The notes below the pieces were generated by a model. The model was not told the origin of the DNA and ran no database searches. It saw only the letters and a program-made list of their open reading frames with translations. Below are positions 28,224 to 36,980 of a stretch of 64,000 bases of DNA, piece by piece. Location: contig NZ_FOVN01000004.1 of NCBI RefSeq assembly GCF_900115185.1, positions 177,417-241,416 on the forward strand. The letters are read 5' to 3'. Origin of the DNA: Algorimicrobium echini. Lineage in GTDB: Bacteria; Bacteroidota; Bacteroidia; Flavobacteriales; Flavobacteriaceae. The first letter of the stretch is position 1, and every line of letters starts with the position of its first letter. Both the position numbers and the translations under genes were made by a program.

Positions 28224-28856
28224 ATGGATTTATTTTTAATCAGTTTTGGAGCATTGTTCTCCATCATGAACCCACTAGGAACCGTTCCTGTATTTGTTAG
28301 TTTAACTCAAGAAAACACTAAACGGGAACGTGCCATTACAGCATTTTGGACAGCGTTAAACGTATTTATAATACTGTTACTTTCCTTTTTTGCAGGTCAG
28401 TATATTTTATCTTTTTTTGGCATTAGTCTAAATGCCTTAAAAATAGCAGGAGGTTTAATTATAGCTTCTTCGGGATTTGCACTTCTCACCGGCAAGTTTA
28501 AGGAGCACAAGGGTATGAAACGAGATAAAGTTCAAAAAGATATCCATTCTAGAGAGGCTATATCATTAACACCTTTAGCCATCCCGATGCTTGCAGGACC
28601 AGGAACCATTTCTTTGTTAATTACCTTCAATCAGGAGTACCAATCTACCATTCAAATTGGTGTGATATTAATGGCTATGTTAGTAACAACAATTAGTATT
28701 TATCTAATTTTAAAATCGTCGCATTTTATAGTCAATTTTTTAGGAGCATCTGGTATAAATGCTTTGTCTCGTGTTATAGGGTTTATTGTTATAGCAATAG
28801 GTGTGGAGTATATTATTTCTTCAGTTGTTGCTATTATTGAAGGACTTCAACTTTAG
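28224..28856 (+). CDS. MarC family integral membrane protein (UPF0056)
   Basis: This 210-aa protein has six membrane helices and the family's N-terminal pattern FLISFGALFSIMNPLGTVPVFVSLTQ. LTPLAIPMLAGPGTISLLITF marks the second repeat half. The function of the family is unsettled; early links to antibiotic resistance were not upheld. Its last 23 bases overlap the end of the convergent MFS gene. A second MarC paralogue lies at 58595. Confidence 0.9.
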   Translation: MDLFLISFGALFSIMNPLGTVPVFVSLTQENTKRERAITAFWTALNVFIILLLSFFAGQYILSFFGISLNALKIAGGLIIASSGFALLTGKFKEHKGMKRDKVQKDIHSREAISLTPLAIPMLAGPGTISLLITFNQEYQSTIQIGVILMAMLVTTISIYLILKSSHFIVNFLGASGINALSRVIGFIVIAIGVEYIISSVVAIIEGLQL

Positions 28857-30054
28857 TGTCATTTTTTACAACTAGAAATAAAAGAACCGATAAACAACCA
28901 CAGATTGAAAACCCAATAAAAAGTGGGAGTACGCTTTCGGTAACAAATCCGCCAATAAAACCAGCAATTGGGACTGCCATTATGGTGCTAAAAAAACCGT
29001 TTAATGCGGCTCCAACACCAGCAATATGACCAATGGGTTCCATGGCTAAAGAGCGTAAGTTTCCAAATAAAAAACCGATAGCTGTAAACTGAAGCGCGAA
29101 GAATATTACTAATACAGAAAGATCTGGATTCATTCCAGATGAGAATATCAGAACATATAATATGGAAATAATACAAAAACAAACTGCAGCTGTAAAGGCA
29201 ATGCGTCTCATGCCAAAACGCAATACTAATGTGCTATTTATAAAGGTTGAGAATCCAACAGAGATAGCCAAACTAGCAAAAATATAAGGAAATAGTTCAG
29301 CCAGATTATACTGGTATTCAAAAATCTGTTGGGAGGTACTTAAATAAACCATAAACGAGCCTGTAATCAAACCTGAAATAATAGTATATATTACAGCATC
29401 CTTGTGCCTGAAAAATTCTTTGGCACCTTCATTAAAAAGTTGCGGTGTTAACTTTGTTCTTTTAGCTTTTAAATGGGTTTCAGGTTGTCGTTTCCAAAAC
29501 CAAAACATCACTATAACCCCAAAAATTAAATTGACATAAAAAATAGAATGCCAGTTATAAAACGTAATTAAAAATTGTCCTAATGTAGGTGCTATGACTG
29601 GAACTAAAATAAATATCATCACCACAAAGGACATTACTTTGGCCATATAATCTCCATGGTAAGAATCCCGAACCATAGCAATACTAATGGTTCTTGGCGC
29701 TGCCAATCCTACACCTTGCACAATTCTTCCTAAAAGCATCCACTCAAAACTGCCAGTTGTAACACATAATATACTAGCTATTACAAACAGTATAAATCCA
29801 ATATATATAATAGGTTTTCTTCCAAAACTATCTGAAAGTGGCCCAAAAATAAGTTGGCCAAAACCCAAGCCTAAAAATATCATGGTTACTAATAGTTGGT
29901 TTTTAGAAGCATCAGTTATACCAAAATCAGTCGCTATATCTGGTAAGGCAGGAAGAAGTGCATCTATAGAAAGCGCTACAATAGCCATTAAAGAGGCCAT
30001 GATTGCAATAAATTCAATATTAACTTTTTCTACAGATACGTTTACATTTTTCAT
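28834..30054 (-). CDS. Bcr/CflA-type multidrug MFS exporter
   Basis: This 406-aa protein has 12 predicted helices. The first helix carries SIDALLPALPDIATDFG and the loop after helix 2 has the motif GPLSDSFGRKPIIYIG. The helix 5 region has GAAL/GVGLAAPRTISIAMVRD, typical of the drug:H+ antiporter-1 family and close to Bcr/CflA. Probable substrates are small drugs or metabolites, with none specified by context. The 3' end overlaps marC by 23 bp tail to tail. Confidence 0.9.
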   Translation of the reverse strand: MKNVNVSVEKVNIEFIAIMASLMAIVALSIDALLPALPDIATDFGITDASKNQLLVTMIFLGLGFGQLIFGPLSDSFGRKPIIYIGFILFVIASILCVTTGSFEWMLLGRIVQGVGLAAPRTISIAMVRDSYHGDYMAKVMSFVVMIFILVPVIAPTLGQFLITFYNWHSIFYVNLIFGVIVMFWFWKRQPETHLKAKRTKLTPQLFNEGAKEFFRHKDAVIYTIISGLITGSFMVYLSTSQQIFEYQYNLAELFPYIFASLAISVGFSTFINSTLVLRFGMRRIAFTAAVCFCIISILYVLIFSSGMNPDLSVLVIFFALQFTAIGFLFGNLRSLAMEPIGHIAGVGAALNGFFSTIMAVPIAGFIGGFVTESVLPLFIGFSICGCLSVLLFLVVKNDTKVEVLQ

Positions 30055-30190
30055 CCTGCAAAAGTATTTATAATATATAAAGAAGGTTATATTTTAAAGC
30101 TAATTCGTTGTTAAAAAACGTAATTATTATCTCAACTTTGAATACTATAGTTTAATAGTGTAATTTTACCTTTATCGTATAAATGTTATT

Positions 30191-31291
30191 ATGTCTCCAC
30201 TCATAACCACTGAAGATAAATTAAAAGAACGCATCAAAGAATTAACGTGTTTGTACACAATTAGTTCGCATATATCTAATTGCGATTTAGATAATTTAGA
30301 GCCAACACTTCATGCTATAGCTTTGAGCTTAAAAGAGGCTATTAGATATCCACAAGACACATCGGTTGAATTAATTGTTTCTGATTTTCATATTGAAGTA
30401 GGACAAAGACCAGACGATAAAGTATTTATGTTATCTGCAATTAAGGCTTTTAATTTAAGTATTGGTTCAATTAAAGTAGGGTATTCTAAAGCAAAATATA
30501 ACGAAAACAGTTTTTTAAATGAAGAAAGGCAACTGTTAGCAAAAATCTCTTTAGAATTGGGTAATTTATTCGAACGTAAGCAAATTATAGAAAAAGAAAT
30601 CATTTCTAGACGGCAGGTTGAACGCGCAGACAGATTATCTATTTTAGGCGAAATTACTGCTGGAATTGCTCATGAACTTAACACGCCTTTGGCTAATATT
30701 TTAGGCTATTCAGAATTATTAAAAGATCAATTTAAAAATCAAGAATTTGTTTTAAAAGATTTAGATAAAATAATGAATAGCGCAATTTACTCCCGAGAGG
30801 TGGTAAAAAAACTGATGTTTTTTTCTTGCGATATGCCTCAACAAATGGAACTCACCAATATAGTCCCTATTATCAAAGATGCTATAAGTTTATTAAAACC
30901 TAACTTTTTAAAAAAACAAATTGCCTGTCATGTAAATATCCAGGATGAAAATATACCACTTCGCGTTGACGCTATTCAGTTAACTCAAGTTATTTTTAAT
31001 TTAATTATTAATGCTATTTATTTTTCGCCAGTAGGCGGCCATATTAACGTATCGGTTTTTCAAGATAAAACTCAAGTAAATATTGAAATTAGCGATGAAG
31101 GTTCTGGAATTAATTCTAATATTGGTGATAATATTTTTAACCCTTTTTTCACTACAAAACCTGTAGGAGAAGGTTCTGGATTAGGGTTAAGCGTTGTTCA
31201 TGGTATTGTAAAAAGCCATAAAGGTGTTATTAAACATAAGCATAATTCGCCTAAAGGCACTATATTTAGTATTAGTTTCCCTAAAAATTAG
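30191..31291 (+). CDS. Soluble sensor histidine kinase
   Basis: This 366-aa protein has no membrane segments, so it senses a cytoplasmic signal. Residues 1-130 form a GAF-like alpha/beta region (LKERIKELTCLYTISSHI ... FLNEERQLLAKISLELGNL). The kinase core has the H box with His161 (GIAHELNTPLANI), the N box (VIFNLIINAIYF), the G1 box (ISDEGSGINSN), the F box (FNPFFTTKPVGEGSGLGLSV) and a final G2 region. The gene is 3 bp from the sigma-54 activator downstream, so the two form a cognate pair of the NtrB/NtrC type. Confidence 0.93.
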   Translation: MSPLITTEDKLKERIKELTCLYTISSHISNCDLDNLEPTLHAIALSLKEAIRYPQDTSVELIVSDFHIEVGQRPDDKVFMLSAIKAFNLSIGSIKVGYSKAKYNENSFLNEERQLLAKISLELGNLFERKQIIEKEIISRRQVERADRLSILGEITAGIAHELNTPLANILGYSELLKDQFKNQEFVLKDLDKIMNSAIYSREVVKKLMFFSCDMPQQMELTNIVPIIKDAISLLKPNFLKKQIACHVNIQDENIPLRVDAIQLTQVIFNLIINAIYFSPVGGHINVSVFQDKTQVNIEISDEGSGINSNIGDNIFNPFFTTKPVGEGSGLGLSVVHGIVKSHKGVIKHKHNSPKGTIFSISFPKN

Positions 31292-31294
31292 ATT

Positions 31295-32623
31295 ATGACA
31301 TTGCATCAAGAAAATATATTATTAGTGGATGATGATATTCATATTTTAGAGTTGCTTCAACGTCACTTACAAAGTTTAAATTATCATACATATAAGGCTG
31401 TTTCTGTAAAAGAGGCTATTGGTATTCTGCAAGATAAATCTATTGATTTACTCATAACCGATTTAAAAATGCCAGGAGTAGATGGTTTGGAATTAGTAAA
31501 ATATGTATCTGAACATTTTCCTGATATTCCAAAGCTAGTGGTTACAGGATATCCGTCTATTGATGGTGCTTTAGAAGTTATGAAATCTGGGGCACTGGAG
31601 TATTTAACCAAACCATTTACCAAAGAAGAACTTAAAACAGCTGTTTCCAAAGCCTTTTCAGGAAGACCTAAAAAAACAATTCAGTTACCTAATTCACAAT
31701 TTCAATCTAAAAATTATGGTGATTTAATTGGTCAGTCGGAAAACTTTAAGACTGTGCTAGAGGTTATTAATCGTGTTAAAGATAATAAGGCTACTATTTT
31801 CATTTCAGGTGAAAGTGGTACCGGTAAGGAATTAGTAGCACGTGCCATTCATTATTCAGGAAAATTTGCAGCAGCTCCTTTTATAGCAGTCAATTGCGGT
31901 GCTATTCCAGAAAACCTTTTAGAATCTGAATTATTTGGGTATACAAAAGGCGCATTTACAGGTGCAGAATCTAATAGAAATGGTTTTTTTCAAGCTGCCA
32001 ATAATGGAACTATTTTTTTAGATGAAATAGGAAATGCTTCTATGGCAACACAATCCCGCTTGCTACGTGTGCTACAAGAAAAGGAAGTTACCCGTGTTGG
32101 CTCGCAAAAAAATGAACCTATCGATGTGCGCGTGATTGCAGCAACAAATAGTAATTTAAAAGAACTTATTTCAAATGGACGTTTCCGAGAAGATTTGTAC
32201 TATCGATTAACAGTTGTTGAAATTGATGTTCCGACACTTAAAAATCGAAAAGGTGATATTCCCTTATTAGTTGAAAAATTTTTATTCAAATATGGTGTTG
32301 AATATAAAGATAAATTTATAGGTATTACTCCAGATGCCTTGGCCGTTTTAGAGCGGTACTCATGGCCAGGAAATATTAGAGAATTGGAAAACGTTATACA
32401 ACGTGCCGTTATAATGTGTGATAAACAAATTACCATTGCAGATTTACCACAACAGCTAAAACACCATATTAGTTTCCCGCAAGAAAACACCAAACTACTA
32501 CCACTAAAAGTTGTTGAAAAAAACTACATTTTAAAAGTGCTTCAAGCTACCAATAATAATAAATCCCAAGCCGCTAAAATTCTTCAAATAGATAGGAAGA
32601 CATTAAGCGAAAAAATTAAATAG
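31295..32623 (+). CDS. Sigma-54-dependent response regulator (NtrC/AtoC-like)
   Basis: This 442-aa protein has three domains. The receiver (1-120) has acceptor Asp56 in DLLITDLKMPG and LTKPF. The AAA+ domain (about 140-375) has Walker A GESGTGKE (172-179), the sigma-54 contact loop GAFTGA (219-224) and Walker B GTIFLDEIGN. A C-terminal Fis-type helix-turn-helix (NNNKSQAAKILQIDRKTLSEKIK) ends exactly at the stop. GAFTGA shows it activates sigma-54 RNA polymerase. A strong -24/-12 promoter lies 139 bp after its stop, ahead of the gdh operon, which is the obvious target (inference). Confidence 0.95.
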   Translation: MTLHQENILLVDDDIHILELLQRHLQSLNYHTYKAVSVKEAIGILQDKSIDLLITDLKMPGVDGLELVKYVSEHFPDIPKLVVTGYPSIDGALEVMKSGALEYLTKPFTKEELKTAVSKAFSGRPKKTIQLPNSQFQSKNYGDLIGQSENFKTVLEVINRVKDNKATIFISGESGTGKELVARAIHYSGKFAAAPFIAVNCGAIPENLLESELFGYTKGAFTGAESNRNGFFQAANNGTIFLDEIGNASMATQSRLLRVLQEKEVTRVGSQKNEPIDVRVIAATNSNLKELISNGRFREDLYYRLTVVEIDVPTLKNRKGDIPLLVEKFLFKYGVEYKDKFIGITPDALAVLERYSWPGNIRELENVIQRAVIMCDKQITIADLPQQLKHHISFPQENTKLLPLKVVEKNYILKVLQATNNNKSQAAKILQIDRKTLSEKIK

Positions 32624-32704
32624 ACTGTTTAAAATACTGGGTTGTTTTTACACAGTTGGGTTATTTCTCCCCAATTTATAAATAGACTTAAATTTTCTAA
32701 AAAC

Positions 32705-32735
32705 CATTAAACATTTAATAGTCAGATGTTTAATG
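32705..32735. promoter_or_regulatory. Perfect 10-bp-arm inverted repeat, candidate activator binding site
   Basis: CATTAAACAT (32705-32714) and ATGTTTAATG (32726-32735) are exact inverted copies with an 11-bp spacer, centred about 68 bp upstream of the predicted sigma-54 start site. The centre-to-centre spacing is 21 bp, two helical turns, as expected for a dimeric Fis-type activator. Binding by the adjacent NtrC-like regulator is inferred. Confidence 0.55.
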
Positions 32736-32761
32736 TTGATTTTCTGTATTTGGTTTTTTAT

Positions 32762-32777
32762 TGGCATGCCTGTTGCC
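32762..32777 (+). promoter_or_regulatory. Sigma-54 (-24/-12) promoter of the gdh operon
   Basis: TGGCATG-CCTG-TTGCC: GG and GC are exactly 10 bases apart, and the sequence differs from the consensus TGGCACG-N4-TTGCW at only two positions. The predicted start is near 32788, 20 nt before the ATG of the 64-aa gene. Confidence 0.82.
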
Positions 32778-32807
32778 TTTTGGTTCATGGAAATTAAAAA
32801 CTAATTT

Positions 32808-33002
32808 ATGAATCATACACTGGAAAGAAGTTTGTGCCAAGACTGCCGATTTGTACAATCGTGCAACCTCACCTCGAACAAAACATTTATTTGGTCCTGT
32901 AGTGAATATGAGCTTGCTAAAGCAGATACCAAAAAAGAAACCAAAAAAATCAATAAAACATTCGACCAAGTGTTGAATGAACCTACTGTTGCACTTATTT
33001 AA
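32808..33002 (+). CDS. 64-aa cysteine-containing protein, first gene of the sigma-54 operon
   Basis: This small soluble protein has four Cys, arranged as C-x-x-C-x5-C (LCQDCRFVQSC) and a further Cys in FIWSCSEYE, about 12 residues apart. The arrangement resembles a small zinc or Fe-S binding knuckle. A Lys/Glu-rich helix and tail follow. I do not recognise a named family. The ATG lies 20 nt from the predicted sigma-54 start, and the gene ends 11 bp before glutamate dehydrogenase, so it is very likely real and co-expressed. A redox- or metal-linked regulatory role is possible but unproven. Confidence 0.75.
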   Translation: MNHTLERSLCQDCRFVQSCNLTSNKTFIWSCSEYELAKADTKKETKKINKTFDQVLNEPTVALI

Positions 33003-33013
33003 AAAATAAAAAA

Positions 33014-34309
33014 ATGACTTTAACAAAAGAATTAAAAAAGAAAAAACAACCAAAACAGGGCATGTTGGAGAATGTTATGAAACAGTTCGAAGCTGCAGCT
33101 GAAATGGTAGAATTAAACCCAAACATTAAAAAAATATTAGCAGTAACCAATAATGAACTCATTATTCATTTCCCAGTACGAATGGATAATGGAGACGTTG
33201 AAATTTTTAAAGGTTATCGCGTTCAGCATAATAATGCGTTAGGACCTTATAAAGGCGGTTTGCGTTACCACCCAACGATTGACATAGATTCTGTTAAAGC
33301 TTTAGCGATGTGGATGACCTGGAAAACTTCATTAGCTGGATTACCATATGGTGGCGCTAAAGGTGGTATTCAAATGGATCCTAAAAAATATTCTCACGCA
33401 GAATTAGAGCGAATTACTAGACGTTTTACCTATGCTTTAGGAGAAAACATTGGGCCTGAACATGATATTCCAGCTCCAGATGTCAATACCAATGCACAAA
33501 CTATGGCTTGGATTGCTGATACCTATATGTCTACAAAAGCGCCTTCAGAGCGTTCAAAAAACCAGCATGTTGTTACTGGAAAACCCATTGGTTCAGGCGG
33601 ACTAGAAGGTCGTGATAGAGCTACTGGTTTTGGTGTGTACTTAACAATAAAATACTGGGCCGAGAGCCAGAATATGGACTTAAAAAATAAAACATTTATT
33701 GTTCAAGGTTTTGGTAATGTTGGCTATTGGGCAGCGCACTTTTTGGAATTAGAAGGCGCTAAAATGGTTGGTGTTCAAGATGCCTTTGGTTCTATTGCTA
33801 ATGAAGAAGGTATTTCCGTTGAGCATTTATTTGAATTCACAAAAAACAACCAAGGTGCTGTTCAAGGTTTCCCTGGATCCACAGCTGTATTGAAGGAAGA
33901 CTTTTTTGGTTTGGATTGTGATATCTGTATTCCGGCCGCTTTAGGAAATCAAATAACAGCTGAAAATGCTTCTCAAATAAAAGCATTTTTAATTGCTGAA
34001 GGTGCTAATGGACCAACAACAGTAGAGGCTGAAAAAATACTACAAGAACGTGGTGTTACTGTTATTCCAGATATCCTCTGTAATTCAGGTGGTGTAATTG
34101 GTAGTTATTTTGAATGGTTGCAAAACCGAAATGGAGAGCTTTGGGAACTGGATGAGATACTGATTAAGCTTGATAAAAAAATTAAAGAAGTATTCAGAAA
34201 AGTTTTACTAACCTCTCAAGATAAACAAATTGATTTGCGTTCTGCAGCTTATTTTATAGCTATTGAGCGGATTGAAAAAGCATATATCCAACGTGGAATT
34301 TTTCCATAA
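33014..34309 (+). CDS. gdhA: Glutamate dehydrogenase (Glu/Leu/Phe/Val dehydrogenase family)
   Basis: This 431-aa enzyme interconverts glutamate and 2-oxoglutarate plus ammonia. VQHNNALGPYKGGLRYHP, the catalytic-lysine region GLPYGGAKGGI, GPEHDIPAPDVNT and the Rossmann GFGNVG are clear. The C-terminal half has NSGGVIGSYFEWLQN, which indicates the hexameric short type of about 430 aa. It is the second gene of the sigma-54 operon, which fits nitrogen control. Cofactor preference cannot be judged by eye. It could use leucine or another amino acid, but the overall sequence looks like a glutamate enzyme. Confidence 0.93.
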   Translation: MTLTKELKKKKQPKQGMLENVMKQFEAAAEMVELNPNIKKILAVTNNELIIHFPVRMDNGDVEIFKGYRVQHNNALGPYKGGLRYHPTIDIDSVKALAMWMTWKTSLAGLPYGGAKGGIQMDPKKYSHAELERITRRFTYALGENIGPEHDIPAPDVNTNAQTMAWIADTYMSTKAPSERSKNQHVVTGKPIGSGGLEGRDRATGFGVYLTIKYWAESQNMDLKNKTFIVQGFGNVGYWAAHFLELEGAKMVGVQDAFGSIANEEGISVEHLFEFTKNNQGAVQGFPGSTAVLKEDFFGLDCDICIPAALGNQITAENASQIKAFLIAEGANGPTTVEAEKILQERGVTVIPDILCNSGGVIGSYFEWLQNRNGELWELDEILIKLDKKIKEVFRKVLLTSQDKQIDLRSAAYFIAIERIEKAYIQRGIFP

Positions 34310-34326
34310 ATAAACTTTAATTTAAA

Positions 34327-34740
34327 ATGAAATACGGAAGCTTGATATTAGAAAAAAAAGAGTATATAATTTTAAAACGATTATTGAATTTATCTGCAAA
34401 CTATAAAGAAGATACGCGTAAATACTCTATTAAGAGGCTGGAAGCCGAATTAAAGAATGCCGTAATAAATGATGATGAACTGGTACCTTTAGATGTTGTT
34501 CGTTTTAATTCTGAAATTACTGTAGCCACTGATGATGGTTGGAAAAACACCTTTGAATTGGTTACACCTAATGAAAAAAACTATCAAAATAATAAGGTAT
34601 CAGTTTTAACACCAATGGGATCGGCTGTAATGGGGTATGCTCAAGATGATATTATTGATTGGGAATTTCCAGGTGGTATCAAGAAGCTTCGTATTGTAAA
34701 TGTCAAGCAAAATAAATCAAACAAACACTATCAATTATAA
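34327..34740 (+). CDS. Rnk-like protein with GreA/GreB C-terminal domain
   Basis: In this 137-aa protein, residues 1-50 form a helical N-terminal part. Residues 55-130 match the GreA/GreB C-terminal fold: VPLDVVRFNSEITVATDDG, TFELVTPNE and VLTPMGSAVMGYAQDDIIDWEFPGG. It lacks the long coiled coil with acidic tip needed for transcript cleavage in GreA. It is therefore more like Rnk, which binds RNA polymerase without cleavage activity (family knowledge). It is the third gene of the sigma-54 operon, and its stop overlaps the next start by 1 base (TAATG). Confidence 0.85.
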   Translation: MKYGSLILEKKEYIILKRLLNLSANYKEDTRKYSIKRLEAELKNAVINDDELVPLDVVRFNSEITVATDDGWKNTFELVTPNEKNYQNNKVSVLTPMGSAVMGYAQDDIIDWEFPGGIKKLRIVNVKQNKSNKHYQL

Positions 34741-35120
34741 TGGAAACAAGTACATTTTTTAATCACAATACGGATGAAGAAATCATTCAAGTTAAACGAA
34801 CGCAAGAGCTAGATATTTGGATTACCCATCTAAATTATGTGACAGATGAGAGTGATTGGCTGGCTAAAATAGCTTCTAATAAATTGAATGACAAATTGTT
34901 GCGTGATGCGTTATTGGAATCGTCTGAACAAAATGCAAATATCTTAAATGAGCTCTATAATTATAGAACTTCCATTGTAAAACATAATGAATGTAATGAT
35001 TTAGAATGTGACGTATACTATATTAATTTACACGATACCTATTGTTCCAGATATAGGAAACATTTAGAAACGTATCGGAAAATTAAAAGTGACGTTTACA
35101 TGAAAATACTCATGTCGTAG
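34740..35120 (+). CDS. 126-aa soluble helical protein, last gene of the sigma-54 operon
   Basis: I do not recognise a named family. The protein is predicted mostly alpha-helical and acidic (TQELDIWITHLNYVTDESDWLAKIA). A central coiled region (LLESSEQNANILNELYNYRTSI) is followed by a short two-Cys segment (HNECNDLECDVYYI) and a C-terminal helix (YRKHLETYRKIKSDVYMK). There is no signal peptide. The 1-base overlap with the Rnk-like gene indicates translational coupling. A general stress or polymerase-associated role is only a guess from context. Confidence 0.75.
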   Translation: METSTFFNHNTDEEIIQVKRTQELDIWITHLNYVTDESDWLAKIASNKLNDKLLRDALLESSEQNANILNELYNYRTSIVKHNECNDLECDVYYINLHDTYCSRYRKHLETYRKIKSDVYMKILMS

Positions 35121-35143
35121 TTTTTTAATAATTAGTTATGTGG

Positions 35144-35175
35144 AACAAGCCATACTCATGAGTGTATGGCTTGTT
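35144..35175 (+). terminator. Hairpin ending the sigma-54 operon
   Basis: AACAAGCCATAC and GTATGGCTTGTT form a perfect 12-bp stem with an 8-nt loop, 23 bp after the last stop. The following T tract is short, but the stem is strong. Confidence 0.75.
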
Positions 35176-35291
35176 TATTTCTAAAGATTAAATTTTAGTA
35201 TATTATATTTTAAGTTAACTCCTCATTATCAGTATATTAACAAGTGATTTTGTTTTTTTTATTTAAATAAAATTGTGACTTGGTATAATAA

Positions 35292-35319
35292 TTGGTTAAT
35301 TAGCATTATGCTTACTTTG
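35292..35319 (+). promoter_or_regulatory. Candidate promoter of the trypsin/caspase operon
   Basis: TTG at 35292-35294, a 17-base spacer, then TTACTTTG at 35312-35319, one mismatch from TAnnTTTG. The predicted start near 35326 leaves a leader of about 70 nt. Confidence 0.4.
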
Positions 35320-35396
35320 AAGTTTCTGACCCAACAATAACAGGAATGACAATTAAGTTTTTAATAACAACGCTATAGTATCAAAATTTTAATACC

Positions 35397-36938
35397 ATGA
35401 AAACAAAATTTCTTATTTGTTCAGCATTCCTTTGCTGTTCAATTACCTTATTTGCACAAGAAAAGAATGACCCTGAACCTTTTCAATACCCATTTGGAGA
35501 ATTAGGTTCAACACCACGCGGTGTTTTTGGCGATGACGATAGAAAAGAAGTAAGAGATGCCGAAGGAATCAAAGACTTTGTTCGTGCTACGGCAGCTATG
35601 GTTTCTAAAAATGTTATTGACGGTAATGAGCTTTACAGCTATACGCTACGTGAAATGCTTTCTGATCGTTTTGAGACCAAAAACTTTGATGAAAATGTTC
35701 GGTATCTTGATCAACCAACTGTAGCAAATTGCACTGGATTTTTAATTGCACCAGATATTTTAATTACAGCAGGACATTGTGTTAAAACGTTAGAAGATGC
35801 CCAAAAGTGGATTTGGGTTTTTGATTATACCAATGAGCTAGAGTATGATGAATACTATAAATACGTAGAAGTTCCTAAAAATAATATGTATGAAGTAGTG
35901 GATGTTCTAGCGTCAGTTTTAGATGACGAGACCAATCAAGATTATGCGGTATTAAAACTGGATAGAAAATCAGAAAGAGCACCGTATCGCTTTAGAACAA
36001 GTGGAGAGGTTTCTAAAAACAGTCAAGTTAATACCATAGGAACACCAACAGGTTTACCGTTAAAATTTTCAGAAAATGCCATTGTTGTTAGTAACGAAGA
36101 GGAACAATTTTTTAAAAGTGATATCGATGCGTTTCCCGGAAATTCAGGAGGTCCCGTTTTTGATCCGAATGGATTTATTGAAGGTATTTTAGTTCGTGGA
36201 GCCACACAATATAGCAATGGAACGTATTCAGGCGATTACATATACGACCCAGAATGTGACTGCGTAAAAACGGTTCAGTTTTCATCAGCAGAATATAATG
36301 CAGGTTGTCAAGCACATAAAATACATAAACTTCCAGGTGAAATTTTAATTAGAGCAGTCTATGAGAATTTAGAATATGCTATTGAAAACGGTTTGGTAGA
36401 TCGTTTTAATAGTTGGAGTTCCTATTCTTGGATTTTTAACTATGAGTATACAAACCTGCAAGGTAGACTTGAATTTCTTGCTGCCCGAAATAAGGAATAC
36501 AGTATGCTAGAGGCTATGTTGTCTGCTACAAAAGACGCATTAAGTCCTATTGATGGTTATATCCTTATGAAGGAGGCCATTGCAACGCAAGACACTAAAC
36601 TCTTAAAAATCTTGCTAGATTATGATATCTATCCTGATGTTTCTTATGATAATCTCCCAACACCCATACAGCTGGCCGTTAAAAATAATTTTGAAACAGG
36701 AATTAATCAGTTAATTGATGCTGGTGCTGATTTAGGCGTTAAAGATTCAAATGGAAATAATTTATTACATCTAGCTGCTCAAATGGATCGTATTAATTTA
36801 ATTCAGCTTTTTGTTCAACGAGGTGTTTCAGCTAATGAAAAAAACAATGACGGAGATTATCCTGAAAAAACAGCTAAAAAATCTGGATCTAAATCAAATT
36901 TTAAATATTTAAAAAACGCACGTAAGGGCAGATTATAG
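35397..36938 (+). CDS. Exported trypsin-like (S1) protease with C-terminal ankyrin repeats
   Basis: This 513-aa protein has a signal peptide (1-21, ending LFAQ). The S1 domain has His127 (ILITAGHCV), Asp182 (NQDYAVLKL) and Ser250 (FPGNSGGPVF), so the triad is complete. Residues 330-415 form a helical linker. Ankyrin-type repeats follow at about 420-495 (PTPIQLAVKNNFETGINQLIDAGADLGVKDSNGNN...LLHLAAQ), then a basic end. Ankyrin repeats on an exported protease are uncommon and suggest docking onto another envelope protein. It is the first gene of an operon with a lipoprotein and a beta-propeller caspase. Confidence 0.92.
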   Translation: MKTKFLICSAFLCCSITLFAQEKNDPEPFQYPFGELGSTPRGVFGDDDRKEVRDAEGIKDFVRATAAMVSKNVIDGNELYSYTLREMLSDRFETKNFDENVRYLDQPTVANCTGFLIAPDILITAGHCVKTLEDAQKWIWVFDYTNELEYDEYYKYVEVPKNNMYEVVDVLASVLDDETNQDYAVLKLDRKSERAPYRFRTSGEVSKNSQVNTIGTPTGLPLKFSENAIVVSNEEEQFFKSDIDAFPGNSGGPVFDPNGFIEGILVRGATQYSNGTYSGDYIYDPECDCVKTVQFSSAEYNAGCQAHKIHKLPGEILIRAVYENLEYAIENGLVDRFNSWSSYSWIFNYEYTNLQGRLEFLAARNKEYSMLEAMLSATKDALSPIDGYILMKEAIATQDTKLLKILLDYDIYPDVSYDNLPTPIQLAVKNNFETGINQLIDAGADLGVKDSNGNNLLHLAAQMDRINLIQLFVQRGVSANEKNNDGDYPEKTAKKSGSKSNFKYLKNARKGRL

Positions 36939-36980
36939 TCTTAATTTTATACATCAGTAATTAATTTATTATTTTTAAAC

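Noticed and set aside
30059-30066. Promoter of the MFS gene (TACTTTTG on the minus strand)
   Set aside because: It lies 5 bp before the ATG and has no TTG box at the right distance; it is probably a chance match.
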